Shown: positions 11,360 through 24,160, counted from the stretch's first letter. The stretch is 64,000 bases of DNA from Ceratopteris richardii (GCA_020310875.1 CM035423.1:124520664-124584663); one strand, 5' to 3'. The notes: generated by a model not told the origin, from the sequence alone. Made by a program: numbers and translations.

Positions 11360-11900
11360 TCTCACATACACTCGCTCAAATGCCGATATCCAAAATGTGT
11401 AGCATACTCGATCTCATGTTTCGTAGGATATCTACTATAATCCTTTCGCTGTATTGAAACAAATAAAAAAGATTAGTCTCTTGTGTTTTAACTAAAATAA
11501 AAAATGTACTTACAATAACACATATACTTACAAATGTAGCTACAAAACCATGATGTCCCATTTGGCCTAAGTGAGATGTGTGGCTTGACTCAACTCTCTT
11601 CTTTGCAGTAGCCTATTTATTTAAATAGAAAATAAATACATAAATTAAATGTGAACAATTAATAAAACATATGAGAACTATAAATATAAACTATTAATTT
11701 GTATACCGTCTACTGAGGAAATGACTCCTTAAGACATAGCTGTCTATGAAAAAACTACCACGTCTCAGGTGGTATGTTAGGTCTCCTCTTATTTTTTTCC
11801 ACCATACAGTATCTCCTGTTATTTTAATCTCAAATAGAAAAAAAAGAATCAGAATACATACACATATAGCACACACATACACATATACATGCACTTACAC
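11360..11900 (-). pseudogene. exon-like fragments, unrecognised (possible DNA transposon)
   Basis: On the minus strand three short coding-looking blocks are bounded by plausible splice sites. Block 1: GDTVWWKKIRGDLTYHLRRG at about 11715-11850. Block 2: KKRVESSHTSHLGQMGHHGF at about 11530-11610, ending at a GTAAGTAT donor. Block 3: RKDYSRYPTKHEIEYATHFG at about 11355-11455, after a TACAG acceptor, with an in-frame TGA and a following GTGAGT donor. Short exons with Gly/His-rich text recall plant transposase exons, but I cannot name a family. The blocks could also be chance in AT-rich DNA. Confidence 0.35.
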
Positions 11901-11917
11901 ATACACATACACACACG

Positions 11918-11996
<79 letters not shown>

Positions 11997-12420
11997 CTTT
12001 ATATAGTAAATATATATATATATGTATATATATTTATATACATATTTATGTCACTATATATACATTTATATACATATTTATAGCAGTATATATATATTTA
12101 TATATATACATGCACACATAAACATATATACATACACACATACACTTATACATACATACATACACACACATACACATACACATACACATACCCACATACA
12201 CATATACATGCAAACATATACACATACATACATGCATACATATACACATATACATACATATAACATAAACACACATGTACATATCCACATATATACATAC
12301 ACATATACACATGCATGCATATACACACATTCATACAAAATACATGCATTTATCCCACAAGAATGTGTATTTGTGTATATGTGAATAGGTGTGTATGTGT
12401 AAATGTGTATATGTGAATGT
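11890..12420. repeat. compound AC/AT microsatellite field
   Basis: (AC)n at about 11909-11940 runs directly into (AT)n at 11941-11992, followed by roughly 400 bp of mixed ATAC/ACAT repeats. The Tyr/Ile/His/Thr-rich open frames here are repeat artefacts. Confidence 0.93.
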
Positions 12421-12459
12421 TTATATATGTAAATAATCAGGTTATTAATATCTAATACC

Positions 12460-13330
12460 ATTATTTGTAGATTCCGATCAATCAGATGGAACTCCACCAT
12501 AGTCTCCTAATCGTGCAAGGACTATATACTCTAAGTATATCAAAATTTTAATTTTAAATATATTTGATAGATACATAATTGATATATGTTTTTTTCTTGT
12601 TATAATCAGATTCTGATCAATCAAAGGGCACTCCACCACCTCCTACCCATGCAGTGGCTTCACATGTGTCCTCCGATAGGAATTATGATGAATTTTACTA
12701 TCAAAAGCATATTTATATGTTGGTGTAACTCTTGCTATGGCATGTATCAAAGACCACGATTGGAATGTATTGAACATGAGGCAGAATATGGTACTTTTGA
12801 GCATGCACCACCACCTGGTCAATGTGATAATGCTTGGGTATGTATTTTTTCTATAAATTAATATCATTATTTTATTTTAAAACCATATAAAAAATCATAT
12901 TATTGTTGATATATAGGAATACTTGCTCAATGATGATGATGATGATAATAATTCTCATACTCATAATGCTAATATACCTTGTACACATCATGGACTTGTT
13001 GTTCATCAATTACAAGTAGAGGTTTCTAGAAATCCTCTACCTCTTGGTTTAGAGACTGAAACAGCTGGAGATTATCCATTGCCAGCTTGTGATCGTTCCC
13101 TAGTACAAACATATGATAGAAGAAGATATGGAGGATGGAATAGAGGACCACTTCCTTTAGATGGAGAGGTTTTTAACTTTTGGGGTAATTGCTATATGAT
13201 TGATTTCTACGCTATTACTAGTGCTAGTCGTGGTATCTTTATTATAGAGGATTTGTATGGGCCTCGGGACTCTAAAGTCACTCTTATGTCATCTTGTGGT
13301 CCTATATATGGATGGGGAGATTGGAATTGA
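12460..13330 (+). pseudogene. spliced coding-like fragment of unknown family
   Basis: Several exon-like blocks on the plus strand. Two related starts follow AG acceptors: DSDQSDGTPP (about 12474, with a stop) and DSDQSKGTPPPPTHA (about 12614). The second continues to ECIEHEAEYGTFEHAPPP and ends GACAATGCTTGG before a GTATGT donor near 12839. An acceptor TATATAG lies near 12917, and the frame resumes EYLLNDDDDDN and runs through LETETAGDYPLPACDRS to a TGA at 13328. Beyond it, coding-like text continues (HVENEILYIDGRPYMHG, about 13405-13455). I recognise no domain. A captured gene piece or a transposon accessory gene are both possible. Confidence 0.4.
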
Positions 13331-13847
13331 CTTGCACATTATGTTCAAAGCATGAGTACTTATGGAATATGCTTGAATGTAGCATCCCTTACTAGTAGAA
13401 GGATTTTACATGTAGAAAATGAAATATTATATATTGATGGAAGACCTTACATGCATGGAAATATAATCAAAAGAAGGATTGATGTTGGATATAACATTGA
13501 GAGACAAGGTTCATTACCTCATTCTTGAACAAAAAAATCAAGAACTTTATTAATATATTATAAAATTTTATTCCTACCTTTTATTCCTTCCCTTTGTCCA
13601 TGGGAGGTGATGCTGAGGCCACGAACAAATGCCATGAAAATAGATGTTTTGAAAAATTAAAATGGGTTGATTTCACATCATGCAATGGCTTATCGACCTT
13701 TGAAGTGAAAGATATTAAGGAGAATAAGGGAAAAAAGTTATTGTTAACTAGAAAATTCACAATGTTAACATTACCCAACGATGTGAAAAAGAAGAAATTT
13801 GAAAACGTTTAATTGGCTTATTCCACTTCTTGTGGTAATCCCTAGAA

Positions 13848-13940
13848 ATCTAAGTGGTTTTGGAAATCTAAGTGGTTTTGGAAATCTAAGTGGTTTCGAA
13901 AAAGGGAGTTGTTTGTGAAATCTAAGTGGTTTTGGAAATT
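13848..13940 (+). repeat. 18-bp tandem repeat
   Basis: The unit AATCTAAGTGGTTTTGGA is repeated about four times with drift. Confidence 0.85.
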
Positions 13941-14189
13941 CAAAAGGGAGTTAATTTGTGGTATGTGGTCACATCTCTTTATAAACTAGAATACTCGTTA
14001 CAAATGGGTGAAGTTAAGCATGCACAAACATGAAGGACGTGTCCTTGAAAAAAGTTAAAATTTTGATTCAAAGACTTTGTACTTTGGATTTCTCAATAAT
14101 CAATTGACCGATGGAAACTTATATTTTGATGTTTAGTGCTTTACATTTGAAATCATAATAGTTAAAAATGAAGGCAATGAGATGTCACC

Positions 14190-14262
14190 TATGGTCACAT
14201 TCCCAATGAGAAGCTTCGCTATGGTCACATTCCTAATGAGAAGCTTCACCAATGGTCACATT
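14190..14262 (+). repeat. about 30-bp tandem repeat
   Basis: Three adjacent units of the form ATGGTCACATTCCCAATGAG followed by AAGCTTC. Confidence 0.8.
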
Positions 14263-14700
14263 CTTCAATAGGGAAATCTAGAGCCCAATTTTGGGCCTTA
14301 TAAGAAATAGGAAGATTTTTCCATGCGTTATGTTAATTCTGTATTAAAGAATTATACATTTGTTATTATTTTATTATTTCTTTTGTATGGATACTTCTTT
14401 AATGGAACATGTGCATTATTATTTATATTCTTGAACTATGTGACATGTCCAAATCCCAAACATACTTGAAAATGAAACCACTACTTCACATAAATTTAAA
14501 TCAACAAATTAATGAAGGGTTTCCCTCCAATGTTTCTTCATAAAAAGTACCATTTATTATGATAAGGTGCATGACTTCTAGCTTCTCATAATGACACACT
14601 CTAGGAAAAATGAACGTATGATCTTGATGGCCTTCTGAAAAACTTGGTACAAGAAATACAAGAAATTTCTTTCTAATTCTGAGAGAAAAAATTTGGATCA

Positions 14701-14828
14701 TTTATCATTGAAAACCTTGATTTTGTGTCATATTTATCATTGAAAACCTTGATTTTGTGTCATATTTATCATTGAAAACCTTGATTTTGTGTCACATTTA
14801 TCATTGAAAACCTTGATTTTGTGTCATA
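14701..14828 (+). repeat. 32-bp tandem repeat, four units
   Basis: Units start at 14701, 14733, 14765 and 14797 (TTTATCATTGAAAACCTTGA...) and are almost identical, which suggests recent expansion. Confidence 0.95.
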
Positions 14829-17800
14829 TTTGTGGCGATTGGAAATTATTTGAGAGTAGACATCTATCATGTATCACATCTATCATGTATCACATCTATC
14901 ATGTTTTTGTTTCCACTCATATAGTTATAAAATATATGCATTCACTCTCTATCTATTCCCATATTTCTTAGTCACTTTCTCTATAGTGTATCCTCTTTTT
15001 TATATTTTACCATTGAGTATTGTTATGAGACGCATCTCATGTATGGCTAATGATATCACTTTATGAATACTTTGGATACTATGTAGATAATTCTATTTTT
15101 CTATATGATGTCTAGACCTTCTAAAAAAGCTAAGTTGGACCATGTTTTAGCATAGTTACAAGGTCATTCAAATTTTTGAATACTTAGACATAAAATTCTA
15201 TATATGTTGAATGATTTATAGGTCATTGCCAGCTTAATAGCTTACTACTTTATAAAAATTATATAAACAATTTTGTTTCGTTCTTGTGTTCATGTAAATA
15301 ATCCTTTATACCTTCATAGAAATAATCCCACAAAGTATTATTTTAATCCGCATTGTGAACTTACAAGAATTTTCAAAATTCTTTCAATATAATATTGGAC
15401 TTCTTCTCATTGGACAAGTTGTATTTTGTAGAAGCCTAAAAATCCCAAAGAGTGAGATCTAAATTTCTTGAATGCCAATACTCATCTTATAACTCCCTTT
15501 TCATACCTTAATCTTCTCTCATTACCTTACCTATAGACTCTTGATGCTTGTATTATTCCACCCATAGAAGGTACAAGTTCTCATATTACCAATTTATGTG
15601 AAATTGAAGGAAGGCCCATTAGTTTTCCCAAACAAAGATCAATGTCTCATGTGTAATAGGTCAAGAAAAGTGTCAAAAAGTTGTGATCCTTTCTTTTTTT
15701 TTATCCCAATTGTTTCATGTGAGTTTTTTCCTTATTCAAACCATCCATTCTTCAATCTATGACTGGTAATATTTTCTTCCCAATGCTTGCATCACAAAGT
15801 ATAGAGTATTGTGATTACTAGTTTAAATGTACATTGATATAATGATTATAGATTTAACTTTGCACAATAGAAATGGAAAATTGCAATAAAAATAGAAATT
15901 CTAGATTCCACAAAGTACAGAGTATTGTGATTATCAGTTTGACATGTTTCCATAGAAATGGAAACATGTCAAGAAGCTCTAAGATTTCCACCTTTTTCCA
16001 GACAAAAGTACAAACATAAAGAAAGAAGAGCTTGAAAAGAAATATGAGACGGAGATGATTCAGATATCAAATCAAGATATTACAAGAGATAAGGAAGCCT
16101 ATGAAATTTTAAATGGAAGACTTTCTTATACCTTCATGAGGGTTGTCAAAGACTTTCTTACATTGTAAGTTTTCAATCACAATCATTGTAAGCAAGAAGA
16201 GCTTGTTATTGATTTCACAATATTGATGGTATTCTCAAATATAACGTTCAAAAATCTGTTGAGCCTTTATTCCTCTTTCAAGAACTCTTTCAAGTTATGG
16301 GTAAAAATCAAGGCCCCAAAAAAGTCATTGGTAATGTTATCCACCTTTACTTCATTAATGGTATAAGAAATGGTGAAACGCATCAAGTGTAGAAATGGGA
16401 AGATCATTTAATATAAGAGGATGTTTTGCAAGAAAACATTGAGATTTTAAGAGTTTCAAATTCATCTTGATGGAAACAATATCATGGACAAGTACTAGTC
16501 AATATTCCAATGTCTTAGGAGGATGACTACTTTTGATTTCAATTTCCAAATTTATCATTCAATACTAAAAATTTCAATAAGGTATGCATGTATTTTATTA
16601 TTCAAGTCATTTTTTATATTCTCTTATGTCCATAAGATTTTTTTCGCTGGTGTATGTGTGTTGAGATAGGGTTTTAAGTGTCCACACCTCATAATGGGGT
16701 TGATGATGGATCATTTGTGCTCGTTTGATGATCGAGTATTGAGTATTGAGTATGGATTACTTTGCATTGAATCTTCTTCGTGTGTTATCTTGTAGATGTT
16801 TGCATTTTGCTAATAGAAGGTGTTATTTTTGTAGTACCTACATTGGGACTAAACCAAAGCCTATTGTGTATATTGTGTGTTATTTCCTTGAATTTGAATG
16901 TGTTTTGCATCTATTACCTTGTAAGTTGTGAATGAGAAATTCTAAGTTTGTGTTGCATGATAATTCTGAGAATTAATATTGTCTTCTCAAAGTGATGGGG
17001 AATTGGGATGCAATTTTTATGGTTTTAGTATTTATAGATGAAAGTTTTAGTATTTATAGATGAAAGCTTTAGTATTTTTAGATGACAGCTTTGATGATGA
17101 CTTTTTTACTACATTTAGTTTGGGCACTAATTTATATTATTTATTACTCTACAATCTTTGGAATCTATTTGTAGGATTATTGTAGGAGTTTGTAGTCTTA
17201 CTTATGAAGCTACAGAGAGATGAATGTCAAGAGATCAAACTTAAACCTTCAAATTTATATATAATACAAATTTATAAAAAATGTGTTTCCATGAAACATT
17301 AGAGCCCCATCAAGAAGTAACACTTGAAGAATTGATCTAGGAGTTGAGCTTTGCAAAATTATTGGACAATACTAAAGGTTAGGGTGTTGGGACAAATATG
17401 CAATCATGCCAAAGGAGCAAGGGTACTTAAGAGAGATGAGTGTAGAGAGGCCAACTCCATAGCAATAAGAGCAAGGGGGGCCTCATGAGATCTAGTTAGA
17501 GTAACCTAGATAGAAGTTCACTTGTAACCCACTGGATAGTTTTTTGAAGTTTAGTATAGAAATAAAATTTGTACAACCTCAATTGCAAAAGCACCAATGC
17601 ATGCTACGAACCCTCAAGTGGGAACAACAAAGTTTAGTGAAAGAAGAGGAAAGAGTCCTTATAATCATGCCAGACAATTCAAAACTAGATTGCGCCTTAA
17701 TGGATATAAATATTGAGGAGATGTTGTGAAGAAAGCACATTTTGTAGCTACATTGGAAGGTAAAGCCATAACTTGATTTATGCAATACAATATCAATAAT

Positions 17801-18374
17801 TTTGAAAATGCTTCAATATGAAGAACATGTTTTTAGGATGCTTTAGAGATGATGAAACCCTACAAGATATTTCAAAGAAACCTCAAAAATTAAGAAAAGT
17901 TCTTGTTAGTGGAGGATTATGCCCAAAATATTAGTACTTTGCTTAACAAGCTAAGTGAAGAGAAACAATTCTCATGGTAATAACAACTCTCAAGGGAACA
18001 AATAGGTGAACTACTTTGCAGGGGATGGAACCAATAGCTCAAGGGTGCAATTGCATGTTATGAATAGGTAGAGGATTCCATAGATCTCAAAGGATTGGTG
18101 GAGTTTGGAATGCAAGATAAAAGGTGGTATTAGACACATACAATTTAGAGGAAGATGAATTAGAAGAAATCAGCTCATCCAAATCTCATAGTGATTTTGG
18201 TTTAGAATCAGATGAGAAAAAGTAGAGGATCAATGGACATCAAATTTTTAAGCACAAAAAAAAAATTTAATACACAAAGCATGAAGCAAATCCAAAGAAA
18301 AAGTAAAAAGGAAGGAAAGATGAAGCAAAAGATTCACCTAAAACTAGTAGACATGTCAACTGAATCTAGATGCA

Positions 18375-18810
18375 CATATGCAGAGATAATACAATAACAA
18401 AATCTCACAAGAGTACACATAGAATAGAGAGAGAGAGAGAGACAAGACTGAACACAAGATTGGGTACAATCATCCCCCACATACTCGGATGGACGAGTCT
18501 ATTAGAGTACATGTATTTATAGGTATTTTCATTATGTCTTGAATAGAAGATACATGAGGGCGGTGCTTTAAAAAGCATGTGTTTACAAAAAATCTGATTT
18601 ATTTACAAAATGTTGCTTTTTAAACAATCAACTATTTTTACAAAAATAAAAAAAAATACTATCCTTTAAATATCTTCAAAAATATATGAGTAAATCCATG
18701 TGCATTCATGCCCTCATGATTCTTCACCTGCTAAATCAAAACACAATCACATTAAAAACCTCAAGGCATTAAAATTCATTTAACATTCCATTATTCCATA
18801 AAGCATAACA
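18375..18810 (-). repeat. 3' LTR of the 18.4-20.7 kb relic
   Basis: Aligned with 20265-20691 over its whole length by eye, with frequent substitutions and a GA-rich stretch at 18429-18443. Confidence 0.8.
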
Positions 18811-18899
18811 TGCCTCCCAACTGATAAGCAACTGACCTCCACATGCATATTCAAATGAGAAGGTATGTCTAATCTAAAAGCATTCTCATTTATTTCTGA

Positions 18900-19540
18900 A
18901 TAATATGGAAAGGTCCATAATAACATGGTGCAAGTTTAACCTTAGGATGTTGTGAATCTTTTCCAGACATGTTTTAATTATGTGTAACCATACCAAGCCA
19001 TTTTCATTAAATTGTTTAGCTATTTGTTTCTTATTAACATTATGCATGTATCATTCTTGAATCTTCTTAATGTGCTCGTGAACCTCATGAAGTATAGAAA
19101 TATGATCTTGTGCAAAAGAATCATCCATAGGGTTATCAGTTTGAGTGATAGTCATGTGAGTGGGAAGCTTTTTACCATAAACAATTTCATATGGTGCATG
19201 TCGAGTAGTGGTATGTGTTGTCACGTTATTATATGCAAATTATAGTAAAGGAATTTTCTCATCCCAATTACTTGGACTATCGAAAGAATAACAATGCAAT
19301 AAATATAAAATAGTACTATTCATAGTTTCACTTTACCCATTACTTTTAGGATGAAATGCAGAGCTAAAGTCTATTTGGGAACCTAAATTTTTAAATAATG
19401 TAATTACAAAAACGAACATCTTGATCTAATAGAATAACTTTTGGAAAACCATGATGTGAAAGAATAAATTTAATAAATAACTTACCGAAATCCTCTATAG
19501 TATGGGTGGGATCCATGAACTTATATAGAACCAAAACCTA
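18900..19540 (-). pseudogene. gypsy integrase remnant
   Basis: Read on the minus strand, the core is recognisable through many stops and frameshifts: KFILSHHGFPKVILLDQDVR (second-Asp region), then SNWDEKIPLLQFAYNN and APYEIVYGKKLPTHMT. These match the integrase C-terminal core of gypsy elements. It is non-functional. Confidence 0.7.
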
Positions 19541-20029
19541 TTACTAAACATGTGAAAAAAATAGCAATATTAGAATTGAAGTAGAAAAGGGAAGGTTTTG
19601 TCTTGGAAATGTAAAAAGGAAGAGAGAGGTAGAAGTAATGTTAAATATAAGTTAAAAGAAATGGAGTATCAACACCTGAGAATAGGTTAGTGGATGAAGC
19701 ATATCTCTTGCAAGTGAGAGGTGGTCTGTTCAAATCCCTTACATGCTAAATAGGGAAATAAGTAAGCTCTTGTTGCTACTCATTAGTTAGAGAGGGTTCC
19801 CGTGTAGCCAATGGTTGCCAACGGAACCGAAGGGAACCAAGACAACCACGAGTGCCAAAGAAGCCAAAGATGCCATAGTTCTATGCATTAGTTGATCCCT
19901 TGGCCGACGTCTTAGTCGACCCCTTGGAGTAAGCCACATGAGTAACGAATGGATCAATGGAATTGAAAAATTAATTGATAAAATGAACCGAATCAAAACT
20001 GGCATACTCCACAGTGAACAGTATAACAG

Positions 20030-20195
20030 TGCATAGTGAATGGATTAACTGAATTGATAAAACAAATCGAACCAGAACTGGGAGAGGGCACAATGCACAG
20101 TGAATAGTGTGACACTACATAGTGCACAGTGTGACAATGCACAGTGAACAGTGTGAAAGTGCACAGTGTGATAGTGCACAGTCAATAGTAGATAG
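20030..20195. repeat. CACAGTG-rich short repeat in the relic leader
   Basis: Repeated GTGCACAGTG / GTGAACAGTGTGA motifs at irregular 13-20 bp spacing, next to the minus-strand 5' LTR. They are partly palindromic (GTGCAC). Confidence 0.7.
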
Positions 20196-20264
20196 TATAC
20201 AGTAGCAAATTTGAAAAACACTGACAGAAAAAAACATGAATTGAAAAATGTAAACTTGGACACA

Positions 20265-20691
20265 TGTATGCATAGATAATACAATAATGAAATCTCATAA
20301 GAGTACACATAGAATAAAGAGAGACAAGACTGAACACAAGATTGGGTACAATCTCCCCCCACATACTCTAATGGACAAATCTATCATACTACATGTATTT
20401 ATAGGTATTTTCATTACATCCTAAATAGAATATACATGAGGGTGGCACTTCAAAAAGCATGTGTTTACGAAAAGTCTGCTTTATTTAGAAACTTTCACTT
20501 TCTAAGCAATCTACTATTTCTCCAAAAATATATAAAATACTATCTTTTAAATATCTTCAAAAATATCTAAATAAATCCACACGCATTCACACCCTCATGA
20601 TTCTTCACTTGGTAAATCAAAACACAATCACATTAAAAACCTCAAGACATTAAAATCCATTTAACATCTCATTACTCCATAAAGTATAACA
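20265..20691 (-). repeat. 5' LTR of the 18.4-20.7 kb relic
   Basis: Direct copy of 18375-18810, TG...CA termini retained (TGTATGC...TATAACA). Confidence 0.8.
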
Positions 20692-21799
20692 AGACAAGTC
20701 ATGATTGCATTATATGGCACTCTTTGTCAAAGGATGGGGCATGACTATGAGTCATGTTATTAAAACCCCAATTATAGAGGAAGAAGACACCCTACATGCT
20801 AGGGAAGATGGATGGCCAAGCAAATGTGGTAGCACCATAGCACTTTAGGTCTGAGTTTCAAAGCAAATAACAACCTTCAAATTTTGTAAGCAATAATAAT
20901 TGGTAGAATTAGGCACATTATCGACAATCAAATACTTTTAATGCAACAAGTACATATTATGGTATGTGAGATTACAAGCAAGGACTTGCATGTGAACTTT
21001 CGTGCAAACAGAGGGCTGAAAGGGGAATAGTAATCATGACCCCCCCCCAAACAAAGCATAGAAATGTCAAATAATAGAATGTAGGTCTAAAATAATGAAA
21101 GGAGAATCACATTAAAATTTCATGTTAATTGGACACATGGAGAGTAAAGAAGTGCAAGTAGTAGGGAAACTCATAAAAGTGACTAAAAGTAAATTAAAGA
21201 TCATTGAAGACAAGATATACCAACACAAATCTATAGGATACTCCCAAAAGTGTGGCTCCAACACTTGCATTGTGATAGATGTTTTAAAAAGTAGGGGTCC
21301 AAACTTTGGTTGTAATTAGGTCCAAAGCTTTTGATAAGGAAGAGAAGCAACATAATGATAGAAAGAAAGAGCAAGACACAATCAATTCGGAGATTAAAGA
21401 TCAAGTAAGAATGGATATTTTTAAAAACTTCAAATTACACTAAATATTGTTGAGAAATAACAAGAGAAAGCATTACTACAATCTAAGGAAGACTTTTTTT
21501 AGCAACAAGACAAGTAGCAATAACATAAAAGATCTCCAAAATTTGTTACTACAAGACTTCCAGGTGAGCTATATGAAGCTTTAGTGCAGGCTTCTATCTC
21601 TTTGTAGGATTCTATCTCTTTAAAGGTAGGACAGGTCCTATGATTAGTCCCAAATTTCACTCAACAACTATTTGTCAAACTTTTGCAAAATAGCACTACA
21701 TTAAAGTTTTTGACGCTACAATAAAGAGGCTATGACTATGGATTTGGAAGCAAGAACACTCGTAGATATTGATTATCGAATTCTTGTGATTAATTTATC

Positions 21800-22110
21800 T
21801 ATTTGCAATACTTAATTTTTAGGATTCTTGGTTGATGGAGGCTTAGTAGTGAACGTCATTTCATATAATGTGTGCAAAAATTTTAATCTACTATAGTGGA
21901 GACCTTCACAATTTCAAGTAAAAAAGATTGATCAAAGGAGGATTCAACATCTAGGAATCATACAAATCAAGGTTGCAAATCTGGAATTCAAAGTAAATTT
22001 CATTTTACTACCACTTGAGGAGTCAACTTGTACTTAGCCAATAATTTTAGACAGGCCATGGTTAAGAGATACCAAGGTAAAAGATTTATGGGGATCCAAT
22101 ATGATAGCAA
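21800..22110 (+). pseudogene. gypsy aspartic protease remnant
   Basis: FLVDGGLVVNVISYNVCKNF corresponds to the active-site loop of plant gypsy proteases (usually V/I-D-G/S-G-S). PIILDRPWLRDTKV corresponds to the ILGRPWL flap strand. The frame has a stop (TAG at about 22037) and degenerate flanks. Confidence 0.7.
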
Positions 22111-22659
22111 TCAAGCAGTCTAAGAAAACATTTTGGCAAGAGATGATGGAGAAAAGAATCATACCACCAGGGTATAATTCCCTATATGTTGAAGGTATAA
22201 ACATGGAATTCCACTATAACTCTAGTTTTAGAGGTAAGTATACTAGAGATTGCATAGAAAATTGGTAAGAAAGACAATGAAAAGCTTGATCAATGGGAAT
22301 TTGGAGGCTCAAATATAGTAGGAAGAGAATAACACCACATATCTAGGAGAAGGTATGGTCAAGTATGTAGATAAACTATTTGCTAAGTGGATAGAAAAGA
22401 ACCAAGGAGATAAAGGATGCCTTGGAGGACCTAAAGTTTGGCACTCATGAACAACCTTAGATAGTTAAATATTTTACAAAATTATCAAATGATTTTGAAT
22501 AATTATTGAAGCAATTATCACTAATCTATAAGGACATTTATACATGCTCTTATACAAACCTAAAATGGGCTGATCCAACTTTATGTCAACACAAAATTAA
22601 CCTAAAAACTAATGTAGTGTCAATAAAAAAATAGTGTTACAGGAAGAACCTCAATTTTT

Positions 22660-23455
22660 CTTAGAACATGAAGGAAGAAGTGGAAAATCTATGAGAGGAA
22701 GGATTTATTTACCCCATTGATAAGGAAACATGGATTTCATCCATCATAGTAGTGCCAAAAAAGAATGGGAAGCTGAGTATGTGCATGAATTATAGAAAAT
22801 AGAATGCAACCATTGTAATCGATCATTTCCCTTTACTCTACTATGATACTTTATTGGATTTAGTAGCAAGCCAAAAGATGTATTTAGATGGCATAGTCAG
22901 ATCAACATGACCCCTAAAGACCGAGATAAGTTGGCCTTTGTGATGGAATAGGGAGTATATGCATAAATGATGATAAAGTTTTCCTTGAAGAGTGCACCGC
23001 CTAATTTTTAGAAGTACTTAATCCATACCTTTGACCATTAACTCACCACCTTTATGAAATGTTTCCTTGATGATTTTACTTTCATAGGAAAGGAAGTGGA
23101 TCATGTTCAGCAACTAGATTTGTGTTTTCTCAAGTGCAAATCTTTGATCCCTTCCAAAGGTGTTTTTTATGCAAAAAATGGTGTCTTATTTGGATAAGAA
23201 AGGATGGTATTAATATTTATTCAAAGAAGATTGAGATAATTATGCAAGCAAAAACACCCAAAATTCTCAATTCATTAATGAGGTTCATTGGCAAAATAAA
23301 GTGGCACAATAGATTTTTAAAGTACCTGGCACATGTGCATGAACCATTGGCACACTTGGCAAAGAATAATGTTCAATTTATTTGGATTGAAGAATAGGAG
23401 AAGGCTTTAAATTTTCTTAAAAAGATGATGGTTAGTGGTGCCCATAATAGTTTGT
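22660..23455 (+). pseudogene. gypsy reverse transcriptase remnant
   Basis: Pieces of RT are readable through stops and frameshifts: IIVVPKKNGKLSMCMNYRK near 22750, a degenerate LDDF catalytic region near 23065, GVFYAKNGVLFG, and then the open frame 23122-23397 with SLMRFIGKIKWHNRFLKYLA (the family's LRSFLGxxxYYRRFI) and QFIWIEE. The enzyme is dead. Confidence 0.8.
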
Positions 23456-23467
23456 GAAAGATTACGA

Positions 23468-23891
23468 TCACCACATGCTAGAGAGACGACTCTCATCCCA
23501 ACCAAATGCCTCTATATATAGCTCTTTCCAGGGGACTACCTTCTTGGGCATGTGGATTCTAATCATCCAAGTGTCAGCCATGTAGCTACATGTGCACCAA
23601 GTGTCCCAGTTAACTAGAGTCAACTCAAGTGGATCCTTCTAGAAGGTTCTAGAGTTCTTTGGGCAAAACACTCTCCCCATGTACCCTATGAGGGCTGAAC
23701 CAAAAACCTACTCCTTCACATCCTTGAGTCTTAACCACTAGGCTAAGTGTATCACTTGGTTACAATAGTAAAAGACCTTGTCGTAAGTCTAGACTCGAGA
23801 TCTTTGGTCATACATACAAGAGACCAAATGATGTTTGATTTCAGATCCATTTGAACCAACCACACCCTTAGATCATAGAATTACTTTATTA
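23468..23891 (-). repeat. LTR-like repeat X, copy 1
   Basis: About 424 bp matching 51815-52243 along its whole length. In minus orientation it has a TATA-like GAGCTATATATAGA and an internal tRNA-like pair (A-box-like TAGCCTAGTGG near 23740, B-box-like GGTTCAGCCC near 23693). Copy 2 is followed by a primer-site-like sequence, so this copy is probably a solo LTR. Confidence 0.65.
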
Positions 23892-24160
23892 GATTCTTCC
23901 CCCTCTTGGAAAATATTTTTGTCTGTGAAAATTAGAGCTACATATACTGTAGGCAACCCCCGAGCCTCATGTTCTAAAACTGGAAGAACATGGTCATGTT
24001 CTAGAACTAGAAGAACATGTCTGATCTCTATGGTGGCATCCCTGCCCAAATAATTCAAAACATTGTCTTGCTTTGCATTTTGATAAACTAGTCAAAGTAC
24101 AAAGTATTGAATGAATAATAAGGGTGGATCTAAAAACATCCGTAGCCAATTCAAAATTTT

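Larger units (their letters stand above)
13531..17519. other. AT-rich spacer with short tandem repeats
   Basis: No convincing gene in 4 kb. It holds the tandem repeats listed separately and scattered short open frames without motifs. Confidence 0.6.
18375..20691 (-). mobile_element. short minus-strand gypsy relic with paired LTRs
   Basis: Two direct copies of about 430 bp (18375-18810 and 20265-20691) flank 1.45 kb. Both end in ATAACA and the right copy begins TGTATGCATAG. On the minus strand a purine-rich tract (GTTGGGAGGCA, about 18811-18821) abuts the 3' LTR, and integrase remnants lie inside. No clean target duplication is seen (ATGCA versus AGACA), consistent with age. Most of gag-pol is deleted. 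Confidence 0.75.
17520..23455 (+). mobile_element. decayed plus-strand Ty3/gypsy relic
   Basis: Only coding remnants show what it was: a weak gag-like stretch (about 17.7-18.3 kb), a protease remnant (21.8-22.1 kb) and a reverse transcriptase remnant (22.66-23.45 kb), all on the plus strand and in order. The element is interrupted by another LTR relic at 18375-20691. No LTRs of its own are recognised. Confidence 0.6.

Noticed and set aside
11889-12500. Several open frames rich in His, Thr, Tyr, Cys and Met
   Set aside because: Products of AC/AT repeats; no non-repeat content.
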